From NCBI RefSeq assembly GCF_014648415.1, contig NZ_BMRB01000002.1, positions 1,013,260-1,077,259 on the forward strand: DNA of 64,000 nucleotides. Direction: 5' to 3'. The first letter of the stretch is position 1; the number at the start of each line of letters is the position of its first letter. Positions 35,273 to 44,060 of the stretch are shown piece by piece. Origin of the DNA: Actinokineospora fastidiosa (lineage in GTDB: Bacteria > Actinomycetota > Actinomycetes > Mycobacteriales > Pseudonocardiaceae). Under the pieces are notes generated by a model. It did no database searches and was not told where the DNA came from. It worked only from the letters and a program-made list of their open reading frames with translations. The position numbers and the translations under genes were made by a program.

Positions 35273-36007
35273 ATGACGGGATCTACCGCGACCTCCGTAT
35301 CCGCCGACCGCGCCGCGGCCGCGCTGGCGGCCGTGCGGGAGGCGACGGGCCCGCTGGTGGCGGCGGTGTCCGGGCTGACCCAGCGCGACCTCGCCGGGCC
35401 GAGCCTGCTGCCCGGCTGGACGCGCGGGCACGTGGTGAGCCACCTCGCCCGCAACGCCGACGCCCTGGTGAACCTGCTCACCTGGGCGCGCACCGGCATC
35501 GAGCATCCGGCCTACCCCAGCCGCGCCGACCGCGACGCCGACATCGCCGACGGGTCCGACCGGATGGCCCGCGTGCAGCGCGAGGACCTGATCGCCGCGG
35601 GCGAGCGGTTCCTGCACGAGGCCGCCCGCATGGACCCCGACGCCTGGTCGGCCACGCTGACCCACCCGTCCGGCAGGCCGATGACCGCGGCCGAGATCCC
35701 CGAGCTGCGGCTGTTCGAGATCTGGGTGCACCTGGTCGACCTCGACGCGGGCCCGGACTTCACCACCGTCGACCCCGCGCACCTCGACCTGCTGCTGGAG
35801 GTCGCCACGCGCGGGCGCCGCGCCGACGACGGGCCGGTCACGCTCGCCGTCGAGCTGCCCGACGGGCGTCAGGCGTCGTTCCGGCTGGCGGGTTCGGCGG
35901 CCAGGACCGTGACGGGCCCGGCGGCGGCAGTGCTGGGCTGGCTGACCGGGCGCGGCCCGGCGACCGGGCTGACCGGCGAGCCGCCGGAGCTGGGCCCCTG
36001 GGGCTGA
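35273..36007 (+). CDS. DinB/MDMPI-like mycothiol-dependent isomerase family protein
   Basis: The 244-residue protein of the maleylpyruvate isomerase (MDMPI_N/DinB) fold has metal ligands His57 (in His-Val-Val-Ser-His-Leu), Glu149 and His153 (Glu-Ile-Trp-Val-His-Leu-Val-Asp-Leu), as in the mycothiol-dependent enzyme. The C-terminal part matches the usual SCP2-like tail. Members serve as mycothiol-dependent transferases or isomerases; the substrate is unknown. The final 139 nt run antisense through the end of the convergent acyltransferase gene. Confidence 0.83.
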   Translation: MTGSTATSVSADRAAAALAAVREATGPLVAAVSGLTQRDLAGPSLLPGWTRGHVVSHLARNADALVNLLTWARTGIEHPAYPSRADRDADIADGSDRMARVQREDLIAAGERFLHEAARMDPDAWSATLTHPSGRPMTAAEIPELRLFEIWVHLVDLDAGPDFTTVDPAHLDLLLEVATRGRRADDGPVTLAVELPDGRQASFRLAGSAARTVTGPAAAVLGWLTGRGPATGLTGEPPELGPWG

Positions 36008-37026
36008 GCCCGCCGCCCGCCGGTCAGCCAGGCGTGCGCGGGCCGCTCGACCACGCGCGTGAGCAGCCAGCCGAGGACCACCGCGGCGATGAGGCAGGTC
36101 AGCAACCGGCCGACCTGGCCGACGCCCATGTCGACGAGCAGGCGGGCGATGACGTAGCCCAGCTCCTGGTGGACGAGGTACACGCCGAAGGAGATGCCGC
36201 CGAGCCAGGTGATCGGCCGGGCCAGCGGGCCCACGTTCCAGTCCGGCCCGCCCGCGGCGGCGGCGAGCACGAGCAGCGCGATCCCGAACGCTGCGGTGGA
36301 GGCGGTGTCCTCCGAGCGCGTGTGCACCTCCATCCCGATGAGCATGGCGACGCTGTAGGCGGTCAGGTGGAAGCCCGACAGGCGGTCCTGCGTCCACAGC
36401 CACACCGCGACGCCGACGCCGAACACGGCGGCGCGGTGCAGGGTCATGCCGTCGTACACGAGCCGGAGCAGGCCGTCCTCCTGGCGGCGGATCAGCAGCT
36501 GGACCACGACGGGGACGACGATCAGCGCCCAGAGCAGGGCCATCAGCGCGGGGCCCCGCAGCCACCGGCGCGGCGCGAGGAGCGCGGCGACGGCGAAGGC
36601 GAGCACCTGGGCCGACATCGTCCAGTAGGAGCCGTCGATGAAGTGGAACTCCGGCGACCAGGTCTGGATGAGCAGCACGTTGGCGAACAGGTCGGTGCTG
36701 TCGGGGGTGTACCACCCGAAGCGGGGCGCGGCGACCCGCAGGACGGCGTACGTGACGACCGCGGCTACGAGGTAGGGCGGGAGCACCCGGGCGAGCTTGT
36801 GCCCCAGCCACCGGGCCGTGCGGCCGCGCCGGACGGTGACGCAGATGAAGTAGGCGGAGACGACGAGCAGCGTGTTCGCGCCGAACAGCACCGGCAGGTG
36901 CACCGCGAACGGACCGAGCTCGGGGTGGACGACCGGGCCGTCCCGGGTGATGTGCCCGACGACGACGGCGAGGACGGCGACGACGCGGACCACGTCCCAG
37001 CTGACCTTGCGCTCAGTCTTCGCCAC
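35869..37026 (-). CDS. acyltransferase 3 family membrane protein
   Basis: The 385-residue protein has about ten membrane helices and the family start Trp-Asp-Val-Val-Arg-Val-Val-Ala-Val-Leu-Ala-Val-Val-Val-Gly-His, where the His is the conserved catalytic residue. A later Phe-Gly-Val-Tyr-Leu-Val-His and a Glu-Arg-Pro near the end are also typical. These enzymes O-acylate extracytoplasmic glycans, lipids or secondary metabolites; the acceptor cannot be told. The last approximately 45 residues are a Pro/Ala/Ser-rich tail encoded opposite the MDMPI-like gene, which suggests a lost stop codon. Confidence 0.85.
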   Translation of the reverse strand: MAKTERKVSWDVVRVVAVLAVVVGHITRDGPVVHPELGPFAVHLPVLFGANTLLVVSAYFICVTVRRGRTARWLGHKLARVLPPYLVAAVVTYAVLRVAAPRFGWYTPDSTDLFANVLLIQTWSPEFHFIDGSYWTMSAQVLAFAVAALLAPRRWLRGPALMALLWALIVVPVVVQLLIRRQEDGLLRLVYDGMTLHRAAVFGVGVAVWLWTQDRLSGFHLTAYSVAMLIGMEVHTRSEDTASTAAFGIALLVLAAAAGGPDWNVGPLARPITWLGGISFGVYLVHQELGYVIARLLVDMGVGQVGRLLTCLIAAVVLGWLLTRVVERPAHAWLTGGRRAQPQGPSSGGSPVSPVAGPRPVSQPSTAAAGPVTVLAAEPASRNDA

Positions 37027-37113
37027 GGCTCACACCAGGATGATCAGGTTACGGACCGGTAACACCTTAGACCGTACAGAGCAGCGTGATCGCAGCGGGT
37101 ACCGTCACCCCTC

Positions 37114-37791
37114 GTGGAGCTTGTCGACGACTACACCGGCCACGTCTCCCCCGACGGCCCGGCCGCCCGCCGCACCCTGCCCGCCCTGACGGTCACCAAG
37201 GTCTCGGTCGGGCCGATGGACAACAACGCCTACCTGCTGACGTGCCGCGCCACCCGCCAGTCGCTGCTCATCGACGCCGCGAACGACCCGGCCCGCCTGT
37301 CGGACCTGATCGGCCACGGCCCCGACCGCCCGACGCTGCGCACGATCGTCACCACCCACCAGCACGCCGACCACTGGCAGGCCCTCGGCGCCGTGGCGGG
37401 CGCGTTCGGCGCGGAGACCGTCGCCCACCCGCTGGACGCCGACCCCCTCCCGGTCCCCCCGGACCACCTGGTCGAGCACGGCGCCCGGATCACGGTGGGC
37501 GAGTGCGAGCTGGAGGTCATCCACCTGCGCGGCCACACCCCCGGCTCCATCGCCCTGCTCTACCGCGACCCTTCCGGCCACCCCCACCTCTTCACCGGCG
37601 ACTCCCTCTTCCCGGGCGGCCCGGGGCGGACGACGAGCCCGGAGAACTTCACGAGCCTCATGGACGACCTGGAGGCCAGGGTGTTCGGCGAGCTTCCGGA
37701 CGAGACCTGGTTCTACCCCGGCCACGGCGACGACTCCACGCTCGGCGCCGAGCGGCCGAAGCTCGCCGAGTGGCGCGAGCGGGGCTGGTAA
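37114..37791 (+). CDS. metallo-beta-lactamase-fold hydrolase (glyoxalase II-like)
   Basis: The 225-residue MBL-fold protein has the metal motif Thr-His-Gln-His-Ala-Asp-His, later ligands in Gly-His-Thr-Pro-Gly-Ser and Thr-Gly-Asp-Ser-Leu-Phe, and a final His in Pro-Gly-His-Gly-Asp. This arrangement fits thioester hydrolases such as hydroxyacylglutathione or mycothiol-conjugate hydrolases. It starts with GTG. It stands alone, divergent from the acyltransferase gene and convergent with the 98-residue CxxC protein gene. Confidence 0.87.
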   Translation: MELVDDYTGHVSPDGPAARRTLPALTVTKVSVGPMDNNAYLLTCRATRQSLLIDAANDPARLSDLIGHGPDRPTLRTIVTTHQHADHWQALGAVAGAFGAETVAHPLDADPLPVPPDHLVEHGARITVGECELEVIHLRGHTPGSIALLYRDPSGHPHLFTGDSLFPGGPGRTTSPENFTSLMDDLEARVFGELPDETWFYPGHGDDSTLGAERPKLAEWRERGW

Positions 37792-37824
37792 ACCCGTCGG
37801 GCCCCCGGTAGTTCCAAAGGCAGG

Positions 37825-38121
37825 CTAGAGCTCGCCTTCCTCCGCGAGGATCGCGCGACACTGCACGCAGGTGACGTTCGACAGCGGTTCATGCAGACGC
37901 CGCTCCACCCGGCGGGTACCGGCACGGGAACAGAGAGTCGACGCCGCGACCCTGGTGCGCAGCTTCCGCTGCCGGACCTCGGCGGCGTGCCGCCTCGTCG
38001 AGGAGTGGACCGTTTCGACCGGGGTGTAGAAGACGACCTCGCCGTAGGCGGGCTCGTCGGGTTGTTCCACGATCTTGGTGTTCTCCACCAGGATCGCGAA
38101 GTCCCCGCGGGCCAACTCCAC
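37825..38121 (-). CDS. 98-residue protein with C-terminal Cys-x2-Cys
   Basis: The small protein starts at GTG 38121 (Met-Glu-Leu-Ala-Arg-Gly-Asp-Phe-Ala-Ile-Leu-Val), with a beta-rich N-terminal half and an Arg-rich C-terminal half ending in Cys-Val-Gln-Cys, a possible metal site or half of one. The frame stays open further upstream through the rnhA promoter region, so the start is not certain. It is divergent from rnhA. No family was recognised; third-position G+C supports coding. Confidence 0.6.
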   Translation of the reverse strand: MELARGDFAILVENTKIVEQPDEPAYGEVVFYTPVETVHSSTRRHAAEVRQRKLRTRVAASTLCSRAGTRRVERRLHEPLSNVTCVQCRAILAEEGEL

Positions 38122-38177
38122 GGTCTCGCCCGGGCCGGGATCACTGTTACGCGCGGCTGGTGACGTGGGGGCTGCAT

Positions 38178-38183
38178 TACGAT
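38178..38183 (+). promoter_or_regulatory. candidate -10 box for leaderless rnhA
   Basis: TACGAT lies 7 nt before GTG 38191, with no ribosome binding site in between, consistent with a leaderless mRNA. Confidence 0.5.
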
Positions 38184-38190
38184 CGCCGGC

Positions 38191-38673
38191 GTGCGGGACG
38201 AGGTTGTGGTGGAGATCTACACCGACGGGGCGTGCAGTGGGAATCCCGGGCCGGGTGGGTGGGGTGCGGTGCTGCGGTACGGGCGGCACGAGCGGGAGCT
38301 GTACGGCGGTGAGCCCGGGACCACGACCAACAACCGCATGGAGCTGACCGCCCCCATCCGCGCTCTGGAGACTTTGACGCGGCCGTCCGTCGTGCACATC
38401 TACACAGACAGCACCTACGTCCGCAACGGCGTCACCGCGTGGATGCCCAAGTGGAAGAGCAACGGCTGGCAGACCAGTGCCAAGCAGCCCGTCAAGAACG
38501 CCGATCTGTGGCGGGAGCTCGACGAGGCCGCGGCGCGGCATGAGGTCGAGTGGCACTGGGTCAAGGGGCACGCCGGGCATCCGGAGAACGAGCGGGCGGA
38601 CCGGTTGGCGGTCAAGGGGTTGCGCGAGGGGATCACCGCCACGTCCAGCGCATCCCGTACCGCCCCGGCGTGA
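38191..38673 (+). CDS. rnhA: ribonuclease HI
   Basis: The 160-residue RNase HI cleaves the RNA strand of RNA-DNA hybrids. All four acidic catalytic residues are in place: Asp12 ([11 protein letters not shown]), Glu51 (Asn-Asn-Arg-Met-Glu-Leu), Asp73 (Thr-Asp-Ser-Thr-Tyr) and Asp137 (Asn-Glu-Arg-Ala-Asp). The basic handle region (Trp-Lys-Ser-Asn-Gly-Trp) is present. The 3' end overlaps the convergent HTH gene by 41 nt. Confidence 0.95.
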   Translation: MRDEVVVEIYTDGACSGNPGPGGWGAVLRYGRHERELYGGEPGTTTNNRMELTAPIRALETLTRPSVVHIYTDSTYVRNGVTAWMPKWKSNGWQTSAKQPVKNADLWRELDEAAARHEVEWHWVKGHAGHPENERADRLAVKGLREGITATSSASRTAPA

Positions 38674-39523
38674 GGTTGTGGGCCACCATGTGCGCCGTGT
38701 GAGACGTGTCGAGGGCGACGGCGCGGGCGCGGTGGGTGTCGTCGACGTCGGAGAAGGCGACCACGTGGCGCGGGAGCGCTTCGGGGTGGAAGCCGACCTC
38801 CAGCAGGTACTCGCGCACCGGCATCCGGGGCATGTTCTCGAAGTGGTCGATGTCCGGTCCCTGGCTGGCGACCATGAACTCGTACTCGACGACGATCGTC
38901 CCCTGCGGCTCGGGCACCTGGTCGAAGCGCAGCTCGGTGGCGACCTGGCCGGTGTCATCGTCGACGTTCACCCGGCCGATCGTGCAGTTGCGGACCGGTC
39001 GCAGCGGCAGTGACCGCCCGCCCTCGTTGGCCCACGACAGCACCACCAGGCCGGTGATCCCGGGCTTCTCGGCCCGCAGGACCTGCCGGGCGCGTTCGAG
39101 GTAGCCCGACCGGTCGCGGCCGACGTCGACGCGGACGTGCAGGCTGAGCCGGGTCAGGTCGGCGTCGCGGCTGAGGTCCATGCCCTCGACCATGCGCGCG
39201 AAGTCGCTGGCCGGGGCCCAGGACGGGCCGCGGTGGACCGGCGTCGGCCTGCGGACGGCGCGGCCGCGGGGCTTGGGGGCGTCGAGGTGGGCGGCGAGCC
39301 CGCCCTCCTCCATGCCGAGCAGCTGCTCCAGCTGCGCCAGCGCGGCCAGCGACCGCGCCCGCTCGGGCTGGCTGCGCCCGGACTGCCAGTAGCTCAGCGT
39401 CGCCTGGCTGACCGGGGTGCCGCGGCGGCGGAGGTGGTCGGCGATGCGGTCGAGCGGGACGCCGCGCTCGCGCACCGCCGACCGCAGGACATCGGCGAAC
39501 CGGAGCGGCTGATCGGCGTTCAT
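38633..39523 (-). CDS. HTH-domain transcriptional regulator
   Basis: The 296-residue protein has an N-terminal XRE-type helix-turn-helix (about residues 8-65) with [12 protein letters not shown] as recognition region. A linker and a large beta-rich C-terminal domain follow, with repeated Val-Arg and Glu-Tyr-Glu strands. The C-terminal domain is not one I recognise and may bind a ligand. Target genes are unknown. It lies between rnhA and the subtilase gene, which is expressed from the same strand upstream of it. Confidence 0.7.
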   Translation of the reverse strand: MNADQPLRFADVLRSAVRERGVPLDRIADHLRRRGTPVSQATLSYWQSGRSQPERARSLAALAQLEQLLGMEEGGLAAHLDAPKPRGRAVRRPTPVHRGPSWAPASDFARMVEGMDLSRDADLTRLSLHVRVDVGRDRSGYLERARQVLRAEKPGITGLVVLSWANEGGRSLPLRPVRNCTIGRVNVDDDTGQVATELRFDQVPEPQGTIVVEYEFMVASQGPDIDHFENMPRMPVREYLLEVGFHPEALPRHVVAFSDVDDTHRARAVALDTSHTAHMVAHNLTPGRYGMRWTWR

Positions 39524-39612
39524 GCCGAGGACCGTAATTTCCCGATCGGCGCGAGAAAAGCCCTCCCGAGGGAACGGCGGTGTTCCCGCGCGGGGAACAC
39601 CGCCGTCCGTGA

Positions 39613-41508
39613 TCAGCTGGTCGACAACGCGGTGTCGTCAATCAGGAATGAGGTGGCGAGGTACGCGTCCTCGGTTCCGGTGAACTTGATCGTGACCGTG
39701 CGGCCCCGGAACTCGGTGAGCGAGAAGGAACGCCGCTGGTAGGCAGTCGCCTCGTCGACATTGGAGTAGGTCGCCAGCGTCCGCAGCACCGAACCGTCGG
39801 AACCGACTACTTGCACACGCAGCGTGTCGTAGACGACGCTGCCGGTCTCCTCGGAATCGATCCCCAAATGGAAGGACAGAGTCGCGGATGTCACGGAAGC
39901 CGGAATGCTCACGGACTGGGACAGGGTATCGGTGTGGTTACGGCCGTAACCGTTGAGCCAGGCCTTCCACGAGCCGCTGTTCGCCGAATACGTGGCGTCG
40001 GCGGTGATCACGTTCTGGGTGCTCGACCAGTCGACCGCCCCGGACTCGAAGCCGGGGTTGCGCAGCAGCTGCGCGCCGGGCTGCGGGTCGGGGGTGGTGC
40101 CGCCGAGGTCGGCGATCGTCTTCGCCGCGTCCACCAGGCCCGCGCCGCAGCCGCCCGAGCAGGAGCCCGGGATCGGCCGGACCGCGGCCTTCAACCGCGA
40201 CTCGATGTCCGACGGGGTCAGCGTGGACCGCTCGCCCAGCATGAGCGCGACCAGGCCCGCGACGTGCGGGGTGGCCATGCTCGTGCCCTGGTAGAACGCG
40301 TAGGACTCGCTGCCGGGCGTGGTGGTGCCGGTGTTCAGCGTGGAGAGCACGCCGTTGGTGCGGGTCGCGGTCTCGCCGCCGGGCGCGGAGACGTCGACGA
40401 CGTTGCCGTAGTTGGAGTACGCCGCGCGGTCCCCGCCGCGGTCGAGCGCGGCGACGGTGACGACGTTCGCGCAGTTCGCGGGCTGGGAGTACGCCGCGTC
40501 GGTGTTGGAGTTGCCCGCCGCCACCACGACGGTCGCGCCGCGGCCGACCGCGCTGTTGATCGCGTTCTGGTAGGTGCTGCCGCAGGAGCCGCCGCCGCCC
40601 AGGCTCATGTTGATGACCTTGGCGGGGTTCGGGTTGGCGGGCACGCCGGAGACGGAGCCGCCGGAGGCCCACACGATCGCGTCGGCGATGTCGGCCAGCG
40701 TCCCGCCGCAGCGGCCGAGAACGCGCGCGTGCACGATCCGCGCCTTCGGCGCCACGCCCGCCACGCCCCGGCCGTTGCCGGTGACCGCGGCGACGGTGCC
40801 CGCCACGTGCGTGCCGTGCCAGGAGGAGTTGCTCCGCCTGCTGTCCGGCCCGCAGGCGCCGTCGTACTCGACCCAGTCGCCCTCGTCCTGCGGGTTGGAG
40901 TCCCGGCCGCCGCCGTCGCGGGAGCTGGTGGAGTTGCTGATGAAGTCGTAGCCGCCCACGGTGTTGCCGTCGAGGTCGGAGTGCGCGGTGCGGCCGGTGT
41001 CGACGACGGCCACGGTGACGCCGGCCCCGTCGGCGGTGTCCCACGCGGTCGGCAGGCGCATGCCCGCCGTGGACTCGAAGTAGTGCCACTGGTCGCCGTA
41101 CTGCGGGTCGTTCGGCGTGGCCGTGGCGTGGAAGCGGGTGTTGGGCTCGACGTACTCGACGTCCGGGCGCGCGGCGAGCGCGCGCAGCAGGCCGCGGGAA
41201 CGCTCGGCGTCGAGCCTGCGCCCGGAGCGCACGAGGTGCGCGCCGGTGGCGAGCCTGCGGACCTCGCTCAGCTCGACCCCGTGGCGCTTGCCCGCCGCGC
41301 GCAGGGCGTCCTGGCGGGCCGCGGCGGGCTTGAACGCGACGATGTATTCGTCATATTCGACGCCGTCGACGACGTTCTGCGTGAACGCGCGCCCGCGGTC
41401 CATCTTGTCGGGGGCGGGATCGGCGGCGGCCGGTGTGCCCATCGAGGTCACCATGAGCGCCGCGGCGCCCAGCGCGACGCAGCATCGGGTCGCGATTGTT
41501 CTTTTCAC
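39613..41508 (-). CDS. secreted S8 subtilisin-like serine protease
   Basis: The 631-residue precursor has a signal peptide (about 1-29, ending Ala-Ala-Ala-Asp) and an I9-type propeptide (about 45-130). The S8 catalytic domain has the triad Asp170 (Val-Val-Asp-Thr-Gly), His231 (Ser-Trp-His-Gly-Thr-His) and Ser410 (Gly-Thr-Ser-Met-Ala-Thr-Pro). A C-terminal beta-sandwich domain of about 125 residues begins Asn-Pro-Gly-Phe-Glu-Ser-Gly and may bind carbohydrate or help secretion. The start is GTG 41508. It is a probable extracellular nutrient protease; the SSI-type inhibitor at 48.4 kb is a candidate partner. Confidence 0.94.
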   Translation of the reverse strand: MKRTIATRCCVALGAAALMVTSMGTPAAADPAPDKMDRGRAFTQNVVDGVEYDEYIVAFKPAAARQDALRAAGKRHGVELSEVRRLATGAHLVRSGRRLDAERSRGLLRALAARPDVEYVEPNTRFHATATPNDPQYGDQWHYFESTAGMRLPTAWDTADGAGVTVAVVDTGRTAHSDLDGNTVGGYDFISNSTSSRDGGGRDSNPQDEGDWVEYDGACGPDSRRSNSSWHGTHVAGTVAAVTGNGRGVAGVAPKARIVHARVLGRCGGTLADIADAIVWASGGSVSGVPANPNPAKVINMSLGGGGSCGSTYQNAINSAVGRGATVVVAAGNSNTDAAYSQPANCANVVTVAALDRGGDRAAYSNYGNVVDVSAPGGETATRTNGVLSTLNTGTTTPGSESYAFYQGTSMATPHVAGLVALMLGERSTLTPSDIESRLKAAVRPIPGSCSGGCGAGLVDAAKTIADLGGTTPDPQPGAQLLRNPGFESGAVDWSSTQNVITADATYSANSGSWKAWLNGYGRNHTDTLSQSVSIPASVTSATLSFHLGIDSEETGSVVYDTLRVQVVGSDGSVLRTLATYSNVDEATAYQRRSFSLTEFRGRTVTIKFTGTEDAYLATSFLIDDTALSTS

Positions 41509-41613
41509 AGGGATGCGCCCTCTCGAATGCAGGGATCGGGACGTGATCGCGATAGCCGGACCGGTTGCGAGCCCTATTCGCCGACCATCGCCGCCAGGGA
41601 TTCTGCATCGCGT

Positions 41614-41628
41614 TTCCACAGCGTGGAA
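41614..41628. promoter_or_regulatory. interrupted palindrome upstream of the subtilase gene
   Basis: TTCCAC-AGC-GTGGAA forms a 6-bp hyphenated palindrome about 106 nt before the protease start, in the 232-nt gap between it and the next upstream gene. It is a candidate operator; the rest of the gap shows no other clear element. Confidence 0.35.
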
Positions 41629-41740
41629 GCCATAACTTTTAACCTTCTGCGCCGCTCGCTCAGCGTGACGGCGGCGGGCTCGGGCAGCCCGATGCCGCGG
41701 TCAAAGGGCTTTCCTGAAGGGCATCCGATGTGTTAAAGCG

Positions 41741-42325
41741 CTATTTCCGGGCTTCCGCCGTTTCGAGGAGGTCGAGATAGCCCGCGCCCGCTTCCCAGAG
41801 GGCGTCGGCGCGGGGCTCGATCTTGCCCGGCCGCCACCGGTGCTCGGCGTAGTGGGCGGACCGGTCGCGGAGGGCGGCGAGGCTGACGGCGGTCTCCTCC
41901 GCCACCCGCGCGGCGAGTTCCCCGGGAGTCGGCGCGGGGAGGCGGACGTCCTCGCCGCGCCCCTCGGCCAGCGCGGTGAGGACGTCCTCGCGCGTCTGGC
42001 CGTCCCAGACCAGTGCGGGCCGGTGGATGCGGTGGTTCCACACCGGGTCGGTGCGCCAGTAGGCGGTGAAGGGGCCGCGCGCGAGGCGGGAGGCGGCTGC
42101 CCAGTGCTGCGCGCCCGGCGGCGTGGTCAGCCACGGGACCGACGGGAGGTCGACGACCAGGGCGACGGTGATCGTGTCGAGGTCGGCGGGCGGGCCGAGG
42201 ATCTCGCCTGCGACCCAGAGTCCGGTCACCCGCAGCGGGTGGATCGGCGAGTCCGCCAGTCGGGCGCAGGACTCCGCCAGCTCGGTCAGGTGGTGTACGG
42301 CCCGGCTCCACTTCACGCGGGCCAT
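41741..42325 (-). CDS. uncharacterised 194-residue protein
   Basis: A soluble protein without signal peptide or TM helix. Features are an N-terminal helix with Trp-Ser-Arg-Ala-Val-His-His-Leu, a central Leu-Trp-Val-Ala-Gly-Glu-Ile-Leu-Gly-Pro-Pro-Ala-Asp-Leu-Asp, and several Trp-containing motifs (Ala-Tyr-Trp-Arg-Thr-Asp-Pro-Val-Trp-Asn-His). The pattern resembles an uncharacterised actinobacterial family with a nucleotidyltransferase-like feel, but no catalytic motif is certain. It is 6 nt downstream of the next gene and probably co-transcribed with it. Confidence 0.65.
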   Translation of the reverse strand: MARVKWSRAVHHLTELAESCARLADSPIHPLRVTGLWVAGEILGPPADLDTITVALVVDLPSVPWLTTPPGAQHWAAASRLARGPFTAYWRTDPVWNHRIHRPALVWDGQTREDVLTALAEGRGEDVRLPAPTPGELAARVAEETAVSLAALRDRSAHYAEHRWRPGKIEPRADALWEAGAGYLDLLETAEARK

Positions 42326-42331
42326 CTTGCC

Positions 42332-43282
42332 TCAGTAAAGCCCGGGCAGGATGTCCTCCGGCGCGGCGGCGCGCAGCCGGGCCTCGATCGCGTGCGCGGT
42401 GCCGGTCAGGGCGACGTCGGCGTAGCAGGTGAGGCCCGCGGCGGCGAAGCGGCGCACGAGCGGGGCGAACGCGGCGGCCGTCGTCGTCGGCAGCGCGCCG
42501 ACCCTGCGCCCGTCCACCCGGACGGCGACCGTGCCGTCCTCGGCGTGCAGGCTGCCGTAGACCAGCCCGCGCCCCGGGCAGTACGCCTTCGCCAGGGCCG
42601 CGGCCAGCGTCTCCAGGTACTCGGTGCGCAGCGGGTACGTCCGGCCGGGCGGCAGCTCGACGTGCGGGCCGGGGTCGGGCTCGTTCAGCGGCAGCACCTC
42701 GGCCGGGTCGGCCAGGTCGAGGGACACGGCGGCGATGAAACCGAGCCCCCGCTGCTCGTAGGACCACCACAGCCGCGCCCGGCACAGCGCGACGGCGACC
42801 TGGCGCAGCGCGGGCCCGTACGCGTCAACCGCCTCCGGCGGCAGGTGGCCGACCACGTGATCGTCCATGAGCACCCGGACGCCGTCGTCGTCGGGACGCA
42901 GTTCGGCGACGGTGACGCGCTCGCCGGTCCCGCTCCCGGTCAAGGCGCGGAGCGCGGTGAAGCAGTGGGACTCGCCCGTCACCGCCTGGTCGAACGAGCC
43001 GCGTCCGTGCAGCACGACCGCCCCGGGCCGCAGGCGCGCGGCCAGCTCGGCGAAGGCGGGGCGCTGCTCGTGCGGGAAGCGCAGCCGGTGCCTGCCGCCG
43101 TCGCGCATGGTCAGTTCCAGCACACCCGAGCGCAGGGGCCGGGCGGGCGTCAGGGTGGCGGCGGCGATCTCCGCGCGCGGGATGACCAGGCGCGGGCCGA
43201 ACAACGCCTCGGCCACCGCGTTGGTGGCCGTGACGACGACCGACGCGCCGTCGAAGTCGACCTCTACCCCGATCCCGTCCAC
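42332..43282 (-). CDS. uncharacterised protein with DUF4429-like N-terminal module
   Basis: The 316-residue soluble protein starts at GTG 43282 with AGGAGG 5 nt upstream. Residues 1-90 look like a PH-like beta module of the DUF4429 type (Val-Val-Val-Thr-Ala-Thr-Asn, Ile-Pro-Arg-Ala-Glu-Ile). The remainder contains two similar segments (Val-Arg-Val-x-x-Asp-x-x-Val-Gly-x-Leu-Pro followed by Ala-x-x-Pro-x-Val/Leu-Arg) around residues 135-170 and 255-290, an internal duplication. Function is unknown. Confidence 0.6.
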   Translation of the reverse strand: MDGIGVEVDFDGASVVVTATNAVAEALFGPRLVIPRAEIAAATLTPARPLRSGVLELTMRDGGRHRLRFPHEQRPAFAELAARLRPGAVVLHGRGSFDQAVTGESHCFTALRALTGSGTGERVTVAELRPDDDGVRVLMDDHVVGHLPPEAVDAYGPALRQVAVALCRARLWWSYEQRGLGFIAAVSLDLADPAEVLPLNEPDPGPHVELPPGRTYPLRTEYLETLAAALAKAYCPGRGLVYGSLHAEDGTVAVRVDGRRVGALPTTTAAAFAPLVRRFAAAGLTCYADVALTGTAHAIEARLRAAAPEDILPGLY

Positions 43283-43330
43283 GGCACCTCCTGGTTGGAG
43301 GGTATGTCCGCCGTCGGCCGCCGGATGTTA

Positions 43331-43344
43331 CGGGTGATCACCCG
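43331..43344. promoter_or_regulatory. 14-bp perfect palindrome
   Basis: CGGGTGATCACCCG lies in the 257-nt gap between the divergent uncharacterised gene and FKBP. It is a candidate operator for the minus-strand gene, whose start is 49 nt away. Nothing else distinctive was seen in the gap. Confidence 0.35.
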
Positions 43345-43539
43345 GACCGCCGTCCGACCTGGGCCGGTCGGCGGGCGACGGGACGCGGGAGCGGCCCCGC
43401 CGTCGGGGGGTGACGGGGCCGCTGACTGCGGTGTCGTCGCAGGCGCCCCGGGCGTTACCGGCGGGTCGTGCGGCGGCGGGGCCGGGCGCGCGCGAGGATG
43501 GCGGACGGAAACGCAGTCGATGGAGAACGAGGTACGGGT

Positions 43540-43914
43540 ATGGCCGCGCAGAAGCCCGAGGTCGAGCCGATCGAGGGGGCGCCGCCCGCTGACCTGGAGC
43601 AGACGGACATCGCCGTCGGCGACGGTCCCGAGGCCCAGCCGGGCTCGGTGGTGAGCGTGCACTACGTCGGGGTCGCGCACTCGACGGGCGAGGAGTTCGA
43701 CTCCTCGTGGAGCAGGGGCGAGACCTTCGACTTCCCGCTCGGCGCGGGCCGCGTCATCGCTGGCTGGGACCGCGGCGTCGCGGGCATGCGCGTCGGCGGC
43801 AGGCGCCGCCTGGTCATCCCGCCCCACCTGGGCTACGGCGACCGCGGCGCGGGCTCGGTGATCAAGCCCGGCGAGACCCTGATCTTCGTGGTGGACCTGC
43901 TCGCCGTGAGCTGA
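43540..43914 (+). CDS. FKBP-type peptidyl-prolyl isomerase
   Basis: The 124-residue single-domain FKBP shows the conserved Val-Ser-Val-His-Tyr-Val-Gly, Glu-Phe-Asp-Ser-Ser, Val-Ile-Ala-Gly-Trp-Asp, Gly-Gly-Arg-Arg-Arg-Leu-Val-Ile-Pro-Pro and Leu-Gly-Tyr-Gly strands. It is a cytosolic proline isomerase/chaperone. ATG 43540 (Ala-Ala-Gln-Lys-Pro-Glu) gives the normal actinobacterial length; the frame is open further upstream without homology. A strong terminator follows. Confidence 0.92.
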   Translation: MAAQKPEVEPIEGAPPADLEQTDIAVGDGPEAQPGSVVSVHYVGVAHSTGEEFDSSWSRGETFDFPLGAGRVIAGWDRGVAGMRVGGRRRLVIPPHLGYGDRGAGSVIKPGETLIFVVDLLAVS

Positions 43915-43923
43915 CGGGAAACG

Positions 43924-43951
43924 GGGGCCCGTCCCGTGCGGGACGGGCCCC
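43924..43951 (+). terminator. terminator after FKBP
   Basis: A 12-bp perfect stem (43924-43935 and 43940-43951) with a 4-nt loop begins 10 nt after the FKBP stop. Confidence 0.8.
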
Positions 43952-44060
43952 TGCCATGTCCCGAGCAGGCCGAACCGCGGCCAGGGCACCCTGCTCGTCG
44001 GCGTAGGCAGGGACTGTGCTGAGCCGGGTCGGTGTGGACGACTCAGCCCTGCGCGGGCGA

